From: Sulfitobacter sp. DFL-14
GTDB taxonomy: Bacteria > Pseudomonadota > Alphaproteobacteria > Rhodobacterales > Rhodobacteraceae
DNA length: 64,000 nucleotides
Assembly: GCF_003335585.1 (NCBI RefSeq)
Contig: NZ_QBFD01000022.1
Coordinates: forward strand, 193,081 to 257,080
Reading direction: 5' to 3'
Position 1 is the first letter of the stretch; each line of letters opens with the position of its first letter. A program made the position numbers and the translations under genes. Below, piece by piece: positions 30,427-39,339 of this stretch. Under the pieces are notes generated by a model. The model was not told where the DNA came from, searched no databases, and was given only the letters and a program-made list of their open reading frames with translations.

Positions 30427-33036
30427 TCAGAACCGGTCAAGCAGCCGGTTCAGATAATCGCGTTCCAGCTCCGGACGCTCGGTCTCGCCCGAGCGGCGGC
30501 GGATTTCATCCAGCAGGCGGCGGGCGCGGTCACTGGCATCCGGCCCCTCGCCGATGCGGCCGCCGTCCGACAATCCGCCCTCGGCGCTTTCGCCCTCGCG
30601 GCCCAGCGGGTCACGGTTGGCGCGGCCGCCCTGTTCGGTGTCGCCCTGTCCGGGCTGCTGCTGACGTTCCTGCTCGGCCATCGCCTCGCCCAGCGAACGC
30701 ATGCCCTCGCGCAGCGCCTCCATGGCCTGCGACTGGTTGTCGATCGCCTCGGCCAGATCATTGTTGCGCAGCGCCTCTTCGGCGCCATCCATGGCCCGGC
30801 CCGCCCGGTCCAGCGCATCACGTGCCGCGCGGCCCTCGGGCGTGCCCTGACCCGGCAGGTTCTGCTGCTGGCGGCGCAATTCCTCGCGCAGCGCCTGCTG
30901 ACGTTCCGCCAGCCCCTCCTGGCCCTGGCCCGGTCCGGCCTGTTCGCCGCGCTGGCCGTTCTCGCCCTGCTGCTGATCCTGGCCCTGACCCTGCCCGTTC
31001 TGGCCCTCGTGGCTTTCGCCCCGGCCTTGGCCGCCGTTGCGCCCCTCGTTGCCCTGGCTTTCGCCGGCCTGGGCGCCGGGGTTGAACTGCTCCTGCAGAT
31101 CCCGGAACGCCTGGTCGCTCAGCCCCTGCTGCTCGCGCAGGGTCTCCGACAGCCCCTCCATCGCCTGCTGCCCCGGAGACTGCCCGTTCTGGCCCGGCTG
31201 CCCCTCGGTCACGCGCATGTTCTCCATCAGCTCCTGCAATTCGCGCAGCGCCTCTTCGGCCTCGGCCATGCGGCCCTGTTCCATCAGCTCCTGAATGCGG
31301 TCCATCATGCGCTGCAGGTCGTCCTGCGTCATCTGCATGGTCTCGCCCTGTTCGCCCTGCTGCTGGGGGTCGCCGTTCTGTTCGTTCTCCTGCGCCTGCT
31401 GGCGCTGCAACTGCTGCAGATATTCCTCTGTCGCACGGCGCAGCTCATCCATCAGCTCGGCGATTTCCTCCTTGGAGGCACCGTTCTTGATCGCCTCGTT
31501 CAGCCGGTCCTGCGCCCGGCGCATCCGCTCCAGCGCATCGGCCAGCACGCCTTCTTCCAGCTCGATGGCCAGCCCCCAGAGGTCCTCTGCCAGCTCGTCC
31601 TGAATCTCGTCGCTCAGACCATAGCGGGCATGAAGCTCAAGCCGGTTGATCACATCGCGCAGCCGCAGCGCCGTCACCTCAGAGCGGAACAGATCCCCGG
31701 GCCGGTAGGCCACCGCGCGCAACACCTGCGCCATCCGCGTCGTGTTCGACTTGGACCACAGCAGGTCGCGCCGCATCTCGATCACCGCCGCCGCCGCCGG
31801 GTCGAAAAAGCGCCGCCCCGGCAGGGTCATCTGGCGCGGTGCCGTCTGGCCGATCTGCTCGGCGGAATCCAGCACGCTCATGCTGATCTGGACGGGCAGG
31901 TTCGCCCAGGGGTGTTTGGAGAAATCCTCGATCAGGTTTTCCTCGAAATCCGCGCGGTTCCCCGCGATCGGGGTCGGCAGCGGCACAATCACCTCCGGGC
32001 GCGGGTCCGGATCCACCACCAGCCCGTAGCGCCGGGTGACCGAGGCAAGATCCAGCGTGATCCGCGCCTCGCCTGCCTCCACGCCATAATCGTCCCGCGC
32101 GGCAAAGGGCAGGCGCATCTCGCCCAGCGCCGAGACCTCGGGCGGGCCCAGCTGTTCCACCTCGGGGGCGGTATCGGCCCGCATGGTCACATCCCAGCGC
32201 CGCCCGCCGGGCCCGTCAATCGCGATGCTGCCATCCTGCACCACGGCAAAATCCTGCGCCGGGTCAGAGGCCGCAGGCACATCCGCGGTGCGCCCCGACA
32301 CGGTTTCCGCCAGCGTCAGCGCGCCCACATCGCCATAGAACCGCAGGGTGATCAGCGTGCCCGCAGGCAGGGTCAGCGGCCCGGCGTCCAGATCGTTCAG
32401 ATACAGCGTCGGCTTGCCGGTATAACGCGGCGGCTCCGCCCAGCCTTCCCAGACCGGACCCTGCGCCAGCCCGCCCCGGCCCGGTGCCATATCCGCCACC
32501 GAGGCCACCCGCAGCACCGAACCGAAGAGCAGCGCAATGCCAAAGGCCAGCACCGCCACATAGCGCAGCGCATAGGGGTCGCGCCGCGACACCCGCAGAT
32601 CGGCAGGCACCGCCCGGGCCGTGGCCGCGCGCGCCGCCATCCGCGCCTTATGTGCGCGCCAGACCGCCATCGCCGCCGGGTCGCCCTTGCCGATGGCCGG
32701 ATCGTCCAGCAGCGCCTGAATCGGACGCCCCGGCAGGCTGCGGTCCAGCCGCGCCATGGCCGCGCCCAGCGACGGCAGGCGGAACCGGCGCAGCGCATGG
32801 ACCAGCGCCGCCAGCCAGCCCAGGCCCGCCACAACCGCAGCGCCCCAGACCACCTCAAGGCTGACCATGTCCTGCAGGCCCATCATCAGTGCCGCCAGCA
32901 CCAGAAGCGTCACGCTCAACAGCGGCCAGAGCGCCTGCACCAACCCCTCGGCCAGCATCCCCGCCCATGTCAGGCGCAGCGGCCAGCGCAGGGCGGACAA
33001 GGCGTCCTTGCGGTCGGTGTTGGGGGATGTGTTCAT
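30427..33036 (-). CDS. DUF4175 (TIGR02302-type) low-complexity membrane protein
   Basis: An 869-residue protein. Two or three N-terminal helices (about 20-85) and another near 160 are followed by a long extracytoplasmic-type region, then a coiled-coil and Gln/Gly/Glu-rich tail (about 530-800, e.g. MQMTQDDLQRMMDRIQELME and QGQGQDQQQGENGQRGEQAG). This architecture is the alphaproteobacterial family TIGR02302/DUF4175, of unknown function but often near lysA, as here. The low-complexity tail makes long false open frames on the other strand. Confidence 0.88.
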   Translation of the reverse strand: MNTSPNTDRKDALSALRWPLRLTWAGMLAEGLVQALWPLLSVTLLVLAALMMGLQDMVSLEVVWGAAVVAGLGWLAALVHALRRFRLPSLGAAMARLDRSLPGRPIQALLDDPAIGKGDPAAMAVWRAHKARMAARAATARAVPADLRVSRRDPYALRYVAVLAFGIALLFGSVLRVASVADMAPGRGGLAQGPVWEGWAEPPRYTGKPTLYLNDLDAGPLTLPAGTLITLRFYGDVGALTLAETVSGRTADVPAASDPAQDFAVVQDGSIAIDGPGGRRWDVTMRADTAPEVEQLGPPEVSALGEMRLPFAARDDYGVEAGEARITLDLASVTRRYGLVVDPDPRPEVIVPLPTPIAGNRADFEENLIEDFSKHPWANLPVQISMSVLDSAEQIGQTAPRQMTLPGRRFFDPAAAAVIEMRRDLLWSKSNTTRMAQVLRAVAYRPGDLFRSEVTALRLRDVINRLELHARYGLSDEIQDELAEDLWGLAIELEEGVLADALERMRRAQDRLNEAIKNGASKEEIAELMDELRRATEEYLQQLQRQQAQENEQNGDPQQQGEQGETMQMTQDDLQRMMDRIQELMEQGRMAEAEEALRELQELMENMRVTEGQPGQNGQSPGQQAMEGLSETLREQQGLSDQAFRDLQEQFNPGAQAGESQGNEGRNGGQGRGESHEGQNGQGQGQDQQQGENGQRGEQAGPGQGQEGLAERQQALREELRRQQQNLPGQGTPEGRAARDALDRAGRAMDGAEEALRNNDLAEAIDNQSQAMEALREGMRSLGEAMAEQERQQQPGQGDTEQGGRANRDPLGREGESAEGGLSDGGRIGEGPDASDRARRLLDEIRRRSGETERPELERDYLNRLLDRF

Positions 33037-33073
33037 CAGGAATTGCCTCCGGCGCGGCCGCAGGCAATATGCC

Positions 33074-34339
33074 TTACAACCATTCAGGGATGGTATCGCG
33101 ATTTATCATTTCGTCAAAGCTCGGACGTCGGCGGATAACCGCGAATTGATCCCCATGCACCAAAACTTCCGGAATCAGGGGCCGGGAGTTGTATTCGCTG
33201 GCCATGACCGCGCCATATGCGCCCGCAGAACGGAAGGCGACAAGATCGCCCGCCGCCAGCGGCGGCATCATCCGCTGCCTTGCAAAGGTATCGCCGGATT
33301 CGCAGACCGGCCCCACCACGTCGATGGGTGCGCGTTCCACGCCCGCGGCGGGTTCCGCCACCGGGATAATGTCGTGCCAGGCATCATACATCGCCGGGCG
33401 GATCAGATCGTTCATCGCCCCGTCCAGGATCAGGAAATCGCGCCCCTCGCCGGATTTGACATAAATCACCTCGCTGACCATCAGCCCCGCATTGCCCGCG
33501 ATCAGCCGGCCCGGCTCGATCTCGATCTCGCAGTCCAGATGCCCCAGCGTCCGCTTGACCATGGCACCGTAATCCGAAGGCAGCGGCGGGTCGGCATTGC
33601 TGCGCTCGTAAGGAATGCCAAGGCCGCCGCCCAGATCCAGCCGCCGGATCTCGTGACCGTCGGCGCGCAGCACCCCGGTCAGCTCTGCCACCTTGCGATA
33701 GGCCACCGCATAGGGTTCCAGATCGGTCAGTTGCGAGCCGATGTGCACGTCGATGCCCACCACCTCAAGCCCCGGCATGGCCGCAGCCATGCGGTAGACC
33801 TCGCGCGCGCGGGCGATCGGGATGCCGAACTTGTTCTCCGACTTGCCGGTGGCGATCTTGGCATGGGTCTTTGCATCCACATCCGGGTTCACGCGGATGG
33901 TGACCGGGGCGACCTTTCCCAGGGCGCGCGCAGTGGCATCCAGCACCGCCATCTCCGGCTCGCTTTCCACGTTGAACTGGCGGATGCCGCCCTCAAGTGC
34001 GGTGCGGATCTCCTCGCGGGTCTTGCCCACGCCGGAGAACACGATCCGCTCGCCCGGCACGCCTGCCGCCCGGGCGCGCCGGTATTCGCCGCCCGAGACC
34101 ACATCCATCCCCGCACCCGCCTGCGCCAGCGTGCGCAGCACCGCCTGGTTGGAATTGGCCTTCATCGCATAGCAGACCAGATGATCCATGCCCTCCAGCG
34201 CCTCGTCGAACAGCCGGAAATGCCGCAGCAGGGTGGCGGTGGAATAGACGTAGAACGGCGTGCCGACCGCAGCGGCAATATCGGCCACGGCAACATCCTC
34301 GGCGAAAAGCGCGCCGTCGCGGTAGAGAAAGTGATCCAT
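33074..34339 (-). CDS. lysA: diaminopimelate decarboxylase
   Basis: A 421-residue fold-type III PLP enzyme that converts meso-diaminopimelate to lysine, the last step of lysine synthesis. Lys60 in CYAMKANSN is the PLP Schiff-base lysine. The phosphate-binding GGGLGIPY is near 237, EPGRLIAGNAG near 277, and the cross-subunit catalytic Cys-Glu motif VCESGDTFAR near 341. It ends 37 bases before the DUF4175 start and is preceded by the argH/lipoprotein genes, an arrangement (argH-lipoprotein-lysA-DUF4175) conserved in Rhodobacterales. Confidence 0.96.
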   Translation of the reverse strand: MDHFLYRDGALFAEDVAVADIAAAVGTPFYVYSTATLLRHFRLFDEALEGMDHLVCYAMKANSNQAVLRTLAQAGAGMDVVSGGEYRRARAAGVPGERIVFSGVGKTREEIRTALEGGIRQFNVESEPEMAVLDATARALGKVAPVTIRVNPDVDAKTHAKIATGKSENKFGIPIARAREVYRMAAAMPGLEVVGIDVHIGSQLTDLEPYAVAYRKVAELTGVLRADGHEIRRLDLGGGLGIPYERSNADPPLPSDYGAMVKRTLGHLDCEIEIEPGRLIAGNAGLMVSEVIYVKSGEGRDFLILDGAMNDLIRPAMYDAWHDIIPVAEPAAGVERAPIDVVGPVCESGDTFARQRMMPPLAAGDLVAFRSAGAYGAVMASEYNSRPLIPEVLVHGDQFAVIRRRPSFDEMINRDTIPEWL

Positions 34340-34381
34340 GTTCTTTTTGGCCTTAAATATTCCCCGCCGGAGGCTCCCGTC

Positions 34382-34699
34382 CTATCGGACCGGCGCCGTC
34401 CGCAAAAACAGATAGAGCGGCAGACCGCAACTCACCCCGATGCAGAAGGTCGCCGGAATCGCGATCAGCGCCCCCCAGTTGCGCCGCACCGCGACCTCGG
34501 CCAGGATCCAGAGCGTCAGCGTGACCGCCGCGATGGTCAGGTCCCAGACCAGCCCGCTGGCCGCCGCATTTGCATGCCAGGCCGCCACCATCGCCATGAT
34601 GTCCCAGCCATTGGCCTGAAACCAGGTGATGAAATAATACATCGGGTGAATTGCTCCCCAGACCGCAAGCCCGAGGAATGTCATCCGCAGTACCGACAT
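34382..34699 (-). CDS. DUF2834 small membrane protein
   Basis: A 105-residue protein with three hydrophobic segments (about 3-25, 45-65, 78-100). The pattern WGAIHPMYYFITWFQANGWD and AASGLVWDLTIAAVTLTLWI fits DUF2834. No function is known. Its start lies two bases before the stop of the small lipoprotein gene above, so it is within the argH operon. Confidence 0.75.
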   Translation of the reverse strand: MSVLRMTFLGLAVWGAIHPMYYFITWFQANGWDIMAMVAAWHANAAASGLVWDLTIAAVTLTLWILAEVAVRRNWGALIAIPATFCIGVSCGLPLYLFLRTAPVR

Positions 34700-34700
34700 G

Positions 34701-34871
34701 TCAGAACCTTTTCTTCACGCCGATGTTGGCATAGCCCGAGATGCTGACCCCCGGCGTCAGATCGGTCGGCTGCTGGCGCGTGTCCGCCCGGCCCGCCGGA
34801 TCGTCATCGGGGTTCTTCGGCCCGCAGGAGACCAGCGCCGCAAGCGCCGCGATGATCAGGGCGGCCCTCAC
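34701..34871 (-). CDS. miniature lipoprotein (second of two)
   Basis: A 56-residue protein from a GTG start at 34871 that overlaps the stop of the preceding lipoprotein (34868). The signal peptide [15 protein letters not shown] ends in a lipobox cysteine, then a short charged and Pro-rich tail (KNPDDDPAGRADT...YANIGVKKRF). Function is unknown. The GTGA overlap shows translational coupling. Confidence 0.72.
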   Translation of the reverse strand: MRAALIIAALAALVSCGPKNPDDDPAGRADTRQQPTDLTPGVSISGYANIGVKKRF

Positions 34872-35047
34872 AGGCCCAGCCCCAGCGACATCCCGAAGGA
34901 CCCCTGCCGCAGCCCCAGGCTGGTGTCCGCCCGCATGCCGCTGCTGGACAGGGTGACGGTCGAATTCGCCCCGGGCTGCACCGGCTCGCCGTCCGCGCCG
35001 CAGGCCACCAGCGCCGAGATGCCCAAAAGGGCCAGGATGATCCTCAT
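34868..35047 (-). CDS. miniature lipoprotein (first of two, argH-coupled)
   Basis: A 59-residue protein; the ATG at 35047 overlaps the argH stop (ATGA). The signal peptide [16 protein letters not shown] ends in a lipobox, followed by a Ser/Thr/Gly-rich 43-residue tail ending [10 protein letters not shown]. An argH-linked small lipoprotein is a recognised hallmark in roseobacter genomes, but its role is unknown. Two in a row, each overlapping by four bases, are unusual. Confidence 0.76.
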   Translation of the reverse strand: MRIILALLGISALVACGADGEPVQPGANSTVTLSSSGMRADTSLGLRQGSFGMSLGLGL

Positions 35048-36435
35048 GCCAGAATGTCCTTCCACCGTTCGATCTGAACGCGCACCTGCGCCGGTGCCGT
35101 CCCGCCATAAGACATACGCGAATTCACGGAATTTTCCACGCCCAAGACATCGAAAACACCATTCGTGATCCCGCCATGCACCGATTGCATCTGTTCCAGC
35201 GTCAGGTCGGGCAGATCGCAGCTCGCCTTTTCCGCCATGCCCACCAGGGTGCCGGTGACATGATGCGCATCGCGGAACGGCAGGCCCGGCACCCGCACCA
35301 GCCAGTCGGCCAGATCCGTGGCGGTGGAAAAGCCGCTGCCGGCGGCGGCGGCAAGGTTGTCGCGCTGTCCGGTCATGTCGCGCACCATGCCCTCCATTGC
35401 GGCCAGCGCCAGCATCAGGTTGTCGGCAGCGTCAAAGACCTGTTCCTTGTCCTCCTGCATGTCCTTGGAATAGGCCAGCGGCAGCCCCTTCATCACCATC
35501 ATCAACGCGGTATTGGCGCCAAAGATGCGGCCCACCTTGGCGCGGATCAGTTCGGCGGCATCGGGGTTCTTCTTTTGCGGCATGATGCTGGAGCCGGTGG
35601 AAAACCGGTCCGACAGCGCCACGAAACGGAACTGGGCCGAGGACCAGATCACCAGTTCTTCGGCAAAGCGGCTGAGGTGCATGGCGCAGATGCTGGCGCA
35701 GGACAGGAAGTCCAGCGCGAAATCCCGGTCGCTGACCGCATCCAGCGAATTCGCGCAAGGACGGTCGAAACCCAGCGCCTGCGCGGTCATGTCGCGGTCG
35801 ATGGGAAAGGAGGTGCCGGCCAGCGCTGCGGCACCCAGCGGGCTTTCGTTCATCCGCCTGCGGGCGTCGCGCACCCGGGAAAGATCGCGGCCGAACATCT
35901 CCACATAGGCCATCATGTGATGGCCCCAGGTCACCGGCTGGGCGGTCTGCAAATGGGTGAAACCGGGCATCACCCAATCGGCGCCGGCCTCTGCCTGGGC
36001 CAGCAGGGCATGGATCAGCGCCACCAGACCGGCGTCAAAGGCATCGAACTGATCGCGGGTCCAGAGCTTGAAATCGGTGGCAACCTGGTCGTTGCGGCTG
36101 CGCCCGGTGTGCAACCGGCCAGCGGGTTCGCCGACCAGCTCTTTCAGGCGCGCCTCCACATTCATGTGGATGTCCTCAAGGGCTGCGGAAAATTCGAATG
36201 TGCCGCCTTCGATCTCTGACAAGATCGTGAGCAAGCCTTCCCGGATCGCATCCGCATCGCTATCAGTGATGATGCCCGTGGCGGCCAGCATGGCGGCATG
36301 GGCACGCGAGCCTTCGATGTCCTGTGCGGCCATCCGCTTGTCAAACGAGATCGAGGCATTGATCGCCTCCATGATCGCGTCTGGCCCGGCGGCAAACCGG
36401 CCACCCCACATCTTGTTGGAAGTCGTGTCAGTCAT
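35044..36435 (-). CDS. argH: argininosuccinate lyase
   Basis: A 463-residue lyase of the fumarase/aspartase superfamily that splits argininosuccinate to arginine and fumarate. [21 protein letters not shown] is the normal N-terminus, so the ATG at 36435 is used and a 101-codon extension rejected. Other landmarks are [14 protein letters not shown] near 110, [16 protein letters not shown] near 160 (catalytic His) and the signature [12 protein letters not shown] near 280. It is divergent from the thioredoxin-like gene 22 bases away and leads the lipoprotein/DUF2834 operon. Confidence 0.96.
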   Translation of the reverse strand: MTDTTSNKMWGGRFAAGPDAIMEAINASISFDKRMAAQDIEGSRAHAAMLAATGIITDSDADAIREGLLTILSEIEGGTFEFSAALEDIHMNVEARLKELVGEPAGRLHTGRSRNDQVATDFKLWTRDQFDAFDAGLVALIHALLAQAEAGADWVMPGFTHLQTAQPVTWGHHMMAYVEMFGRDLSRVRDARRRMNESPLGAAALAGTSFPIDRDMTAQALGFDRPCANSLDAVSDRDFALDFLSCASICAMHLSRFAEELVIWSSAQFRFVALSDRFSTGSSIMPQKKNPDAAELIRAKVGRIFGANTALMMVMKGLPLAYSKDMQEDKEQVFDAADNLMLALAAMEGMVRDMTGQRDNLAAAAGSGFSTATDLADWLVRVPGLPFRDAHHVTGTLVGMAEKASCDLPDLTLEQMQSVHGGITNGVFDVLGVENSVNSRMSYGGTAPAQVRVQIERWKDILA

Positions 36436-36456
36436 GTCAAACCCTCGGAGGGACAG

Positions 36457-37026
36457 ATGAGAAAATTCGTGTTCGGCCTCGTGTATACGGCCCTGTTGGC
36501 AGGTGCAAACCCCGCATTGGCCGGGACGGTGGACATTCTGGGCCTGCGCGCGGGGGACATGAAAAAGCTGGTGGTGCATGACACGCCTGCCGCCACCTCC
36601 GATGCCGCCTTCGACCTGGCCGATGGGGCGGGCAAGGGAACGCTGGCCGATTACCGGGGCAAATATGTGCTGGTGAACTTCTGGGCGACCTGGTGCGCGC
36701 CCTGCCGTAAGGAAATGCCGCAGCTCGACGCGCTGCAAAGGGAATTCGGCGGCGATGATTTCGAGGTGCTGACCATCGCAGCGGGGCGCAATTCACCCGA
36801 AGGCATCAAGAAGTTCTTTGCCGAGGCCGGTGTCACCAGCCTGCCGCGCCATCAGGATCCGAAACAGGCCCTGGCCAGCCAGATGGGGATTTTCGGCCTG
36901 CCGATCACCGTGCTGGTGAACCCCGAAGGCCGCGAGATCGCACGGCTGCGCGGGGATGCGGACTGGTCCAGCGACAGCGCAAAATCCATCATCAAGGCGC
37001 TGATCGCAGAGCGCGCCGGTGGTTAA
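36457..37026 (+). CDS. TlpA-family periplasmic thioredoxin-like protein
   Basis: A 189-residue protein starting at 36457 after GGAGGGA. The signal peptide ends near ALAG (residue 23). The thioredoxin fold carries the redox pair Cys80-Cys83 in WATWCAPC and a cis-proline in FGLPITVLV. TlpA/ResA-type proteins reduce disulphides in cytochrome c maturation or copper delivery. The divergent argH neighbour is a common arrangement. A 98-bp repeat array begins 25 bases after the stop. Confidence 0.9.
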   Translation: MRKFVFGLVYTALLAGANPALAGTVDILGLRAGDMKKLVVHDTPAATSDAAFDLADGAGKGTLADYRGKYVLVNFWATWCAPCRKEMPQLDALQREFGGDDFEVLTIAAGRNSPEGIKKFFAEAGVTSLPRHQDPKQALASQMGIFGLPITVLVNPEGREIARLRGDADWSSDSAKSIIKALIAERAGG

Positions 37027-37050
37027 CAGTAGCGGCCCCGTGAAGCTGTA

Positions 37051-37414
37051 ACCCGCAGATCGCAGCGCAACGCCCGGCGGTGTTTTCAAAAACACCGAAC
37101 CGAATTCTTCAAAGAATTCGCAAAGGCGCACCGCCTCGAAAAAGCCCAACCCGCAGATCGCGTCGCAACGCCCAGCGGTGTTTTCAAAAACACCGGACCG
37201 AATTCTTCAAAGAATTCGCACAGGCGCAACGCCTCGGAAAAGCACAACCCGCAGATCGTGGCGCAACCCCAGCGGTGTTTTCAAAAACACCGAACCGAAT
37301 TCTTCAAAGAATTCGCACCGGCGCATCCACCCCGGAAAAGCACAACCCGCAGATCGCAGCGCAACGCCCAACGGTGTTTTCAAAAACACCGGACCGAATT
37401 CTTCAAAGAATTCG
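37051..37414 (+). repeat. 98-bp tandem repeat array of paired hairpins (3.7 units)
   Basis: Units begin at 37051, 37149, 37247 and 37345, an exact period of 98; the fourth is cut short. Each unit holds two perfect hairpins: GGTGTTTT-CA-AAAACACC and CGAATTCTT-CA-AAGAATTCG. The array lies between the convergent thioredoxin and Hint-domain genes. The first hairpin resembles a terminator stem with its own T-run inside. Period 98 is not a multiple of three, so it is not a coding repeat. Confidence 0.95.
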
Positions 37415-37419
37415 CGCGC

Positions 37420-38499
37420 TCACGCCGCGTGGTTCAGGATCGCCGCTTCGGAGGCCGACAGATTGCGCCGCGAGAAACTGCCATAGGTATGCGGATCGTA
37501 TTCAAGCTCCGGATGGGTGGCCAGCAACCGCTTGCGGTCGCCCTCGTCCAGCGCGGATAGCGCCGCAGAGGCGGGATGAAAACTCTCGGTCTCCACGCTG
37601 TTGGCCCAGAGCACCTGGTGGGAATCAAAGAGCACGTGGATATAGGTGACCTCGCGCATTTTCAGATCCACGGTGATGGTATCGCCGTTGATCAGGTCCT
37701 TCGCGGCGACCAGCACCTCGGGGGTGTTGAACAGCTCCTGCGCGGTGGGCCCCTTGATCAGCAGGCGGTGCTGCGGTGACACGATCAGATCCGCATCGGG
37801 CTCGCCCGCGTTCAGCACGCCGGCCGCGATCCGCACCGGGCGCAGCTTGGGCATCGCAAACAGCCGCGCCCCGGACATGCGCCTGCTGCCGACCCAGCGG
37901 ATCGGCTGGGCGCCGTCATCCTTGGTCTGCACCAGATCGCCCTCGCGCAGGTCCTCGATCAGGCGCTGGCCCCAGGGCGTGCGGATACGGGTGCCGGGGG
38001 TGAAACAGATCACACCGCCATCATTGTCCGAAGCCGCATTGCCGCAGGAGGGGCCAAGGGTGTGATGCACGATCCACAGATCGCAGTTGCGCGGCGGCAT
38101 GTCATCGAGAAACATCAGCAGGGGCTGGCTGCCACGGCCCAGTTCGATCAGCGTCACGGTATAGCTGCGCCCGCCGTCGGTCACGACAAAGCTGTTGTCC
38201 ATCAGCGGACCGGTATCTTGCCCCGCCCCGCGCAGACCGCCCCTGAAGGCGCCGCCGCTTTCTTCCAGCGCCGCGCCGACCAGCCGCCGCACCATTCTGG
38301 CAGCGCGTTTGCGCAGATTTTCCGCCTCGTCTGCCTGGTCCAGCCGCAATACGTCATTCGGGCCATCGACCCGGATCGCGTCCCCTCGCCAGGCCCATGC
38401 CGCCCCCACAGAGAGAGATTGCACCGGCGCGGCTTCAAGGCCGTCTATTTCTGTTTGCGACCAGCTGATGACAAACGTGCCCTTAAAGCCCGTTTTCAT
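37420..38499 (-). CDS. Hint-domain (hedgehog/intein fold) protein
   Basis: A 359-residue protein. The first about 160 residues form a domain of unknown type (DNSFVVTDGGRSYTVTLIELG near 101). The Hint block starts at Cys165 in GGVICFTPGTRIRTPWG and includes the downstream block LIVSPQHRLLIKG with His244. Such proteins are very common in Rhodobacterales. The Hint fold can catalyse autoproteolysis or thioester formation, but a terminal Asn for splicing is not evident. No signal peptide is visible. It converges on the thioredoxin gene with the 98-bp array between. The 302 bases upstream (38500-38801) hold nothing I can support beyond promoters. Confidence 0.88.
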   Translation of the reverse strand: MKTGFKGTFVISWSQTEIDGLEAAPVQSLSVGAAWAWRGDAIRVDGPNDVLRLDQADEAENLRKRAARMVRRLVGAALEESGGAFRGGLRGAGQDTGPLMDNSFVVTDGGRSYTVTLIELGRGSQPLLMFLDDMPPRNCDLWIVHHTLGPSCGNAASDNDGGVICFTPGTRIRTPWGQRLIEDLREGDLVQTKDDGAQPIRWVGSRRMSGARLFAMPKLRPVRIAAGVLNAGEPDADLIVSPQHRLLIKGPTAQELFNTPEVLVAAKDLINGDTITVDLKMREVTYIHVLFDSHQVLWANSVETESFHPASAALSALDEGDRKRLLATHPELEYDPHTYGSFSRRNLSASEAAILNHAA

Positions 38500-38801
38500 T
38501 GCTCGTTCTGCCTGCCTCAGTTTTTTATTACCCCATAGGTAGCAAAGAGTGCCTGACCTGCAAAGCCATAATCACGTCATTTTTCAGGGTGTTGCAAAAT
38601 GACCTTGATGTCGGCCTGGAGACGGCGGGGTGGTCCGGCTCTCCCGCCTGACGCCTTGGGCGCTGCGGGGTGTCAGCCTCCTAAATCCCGGCCTTCCGGC
38701 TGCGCGTGCCGCAGAATCCACCCGCCCTTCACCGTAAATACCATTGCAAAACGTCGGCGATTTGTTAACGTCAGACGGGTCACCATGGTTCAGGAGTTGT
38801 C

Positions 38802-39329
38802 ATGTCCCAGCCGCCGAAAGCCCTGCCGGGGCGTCGCATCGTCTCGTCCCGCCACCTGGCAGAGGGCGAAGGCTGGGAAGCCTCCGAACTGGAATACGGG
38901 ATGATCATCGCCTTCAACGCCTTCACCCGCTGGATGTCGCGCTGCATGGCGGCGGCGGGCAATGCCGACCTGACGCCATTGGAAATCCTGGTGCTGCACA
39001 ACACCAACCACCGCAGCCGCGAAAAGCGGCTGACCGACATCTGTTTCCTGTTGAACATCGAGGACACACATACCGTCAACTACGCGCTGAAAAAGCTGCT
39101 GAAGTCGGACCTTCTGGTGGCCGAAAAACGCGGCAAGGAGGTGTTCTACCGCACCTCGGAGACCGGTGCCGCGCTTTGCGATGCCTACCGCGCGATCCGC
39201 GAGACCTGCTTTCTCGACGGGCTAAACCGGATGGATCTGGGCGGCGACGAGCTGCGTCAGGTCGCTGCCAGCCTGCGCACCATGTCGGGGCAATACGATC
39301 AGGCCAGCCGGGCTGCCGCCTCGCTCTGA
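38802..39329 (+). CDS. MarR-like winged-helix transcription regulator
   Basis: A 175-residue protein. ELEYGMIIAFNAFTRWMSRCMAA and LTPLEILVLHNTNHRSREKRLTDICFLLNIEDTHTVNYALKKLLKSDLL form the dimer helices and winged helix-turn-helix of a MarR-like group (predicted regulators with an HTH, COG5631 type). It is convergent with gap, whose stop is 11 bases away, and faces no obvious target. The ligand is unknown. Confidence 0.85.
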   Translation: MSQPPKALPGRRIVSSRHLAEGEGWEASELEYGMIIAFNAFTRWMSRCMAAAGNADLTPLEILVLHNTNHRSREKRLTDICFLLNIEDTHTVNYALKKLLKSDLLVAEKRGKEVFYRTSETGAALCDAYRAIRETCFLDGLNRMDLGGDELRQVAASLRTMSGQYDQASRAAASL

Positions 39330-39339
39330 TCCACCCGGG

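Noticed and set aside
31009..33138. 709-codon plus-strand frame opposite the DUF4175 gene
   Set aside because: It consists of Leu/Arg/His/Pro-rich low complexity mirroring the Gln/Glu-rich tail; the minus-strand protein matches a known family.
37051..37414. CRISPR array
   Set aside because: The units are continuous 98-base repeats without unique spacers between short repeats, and no cas genes are present.
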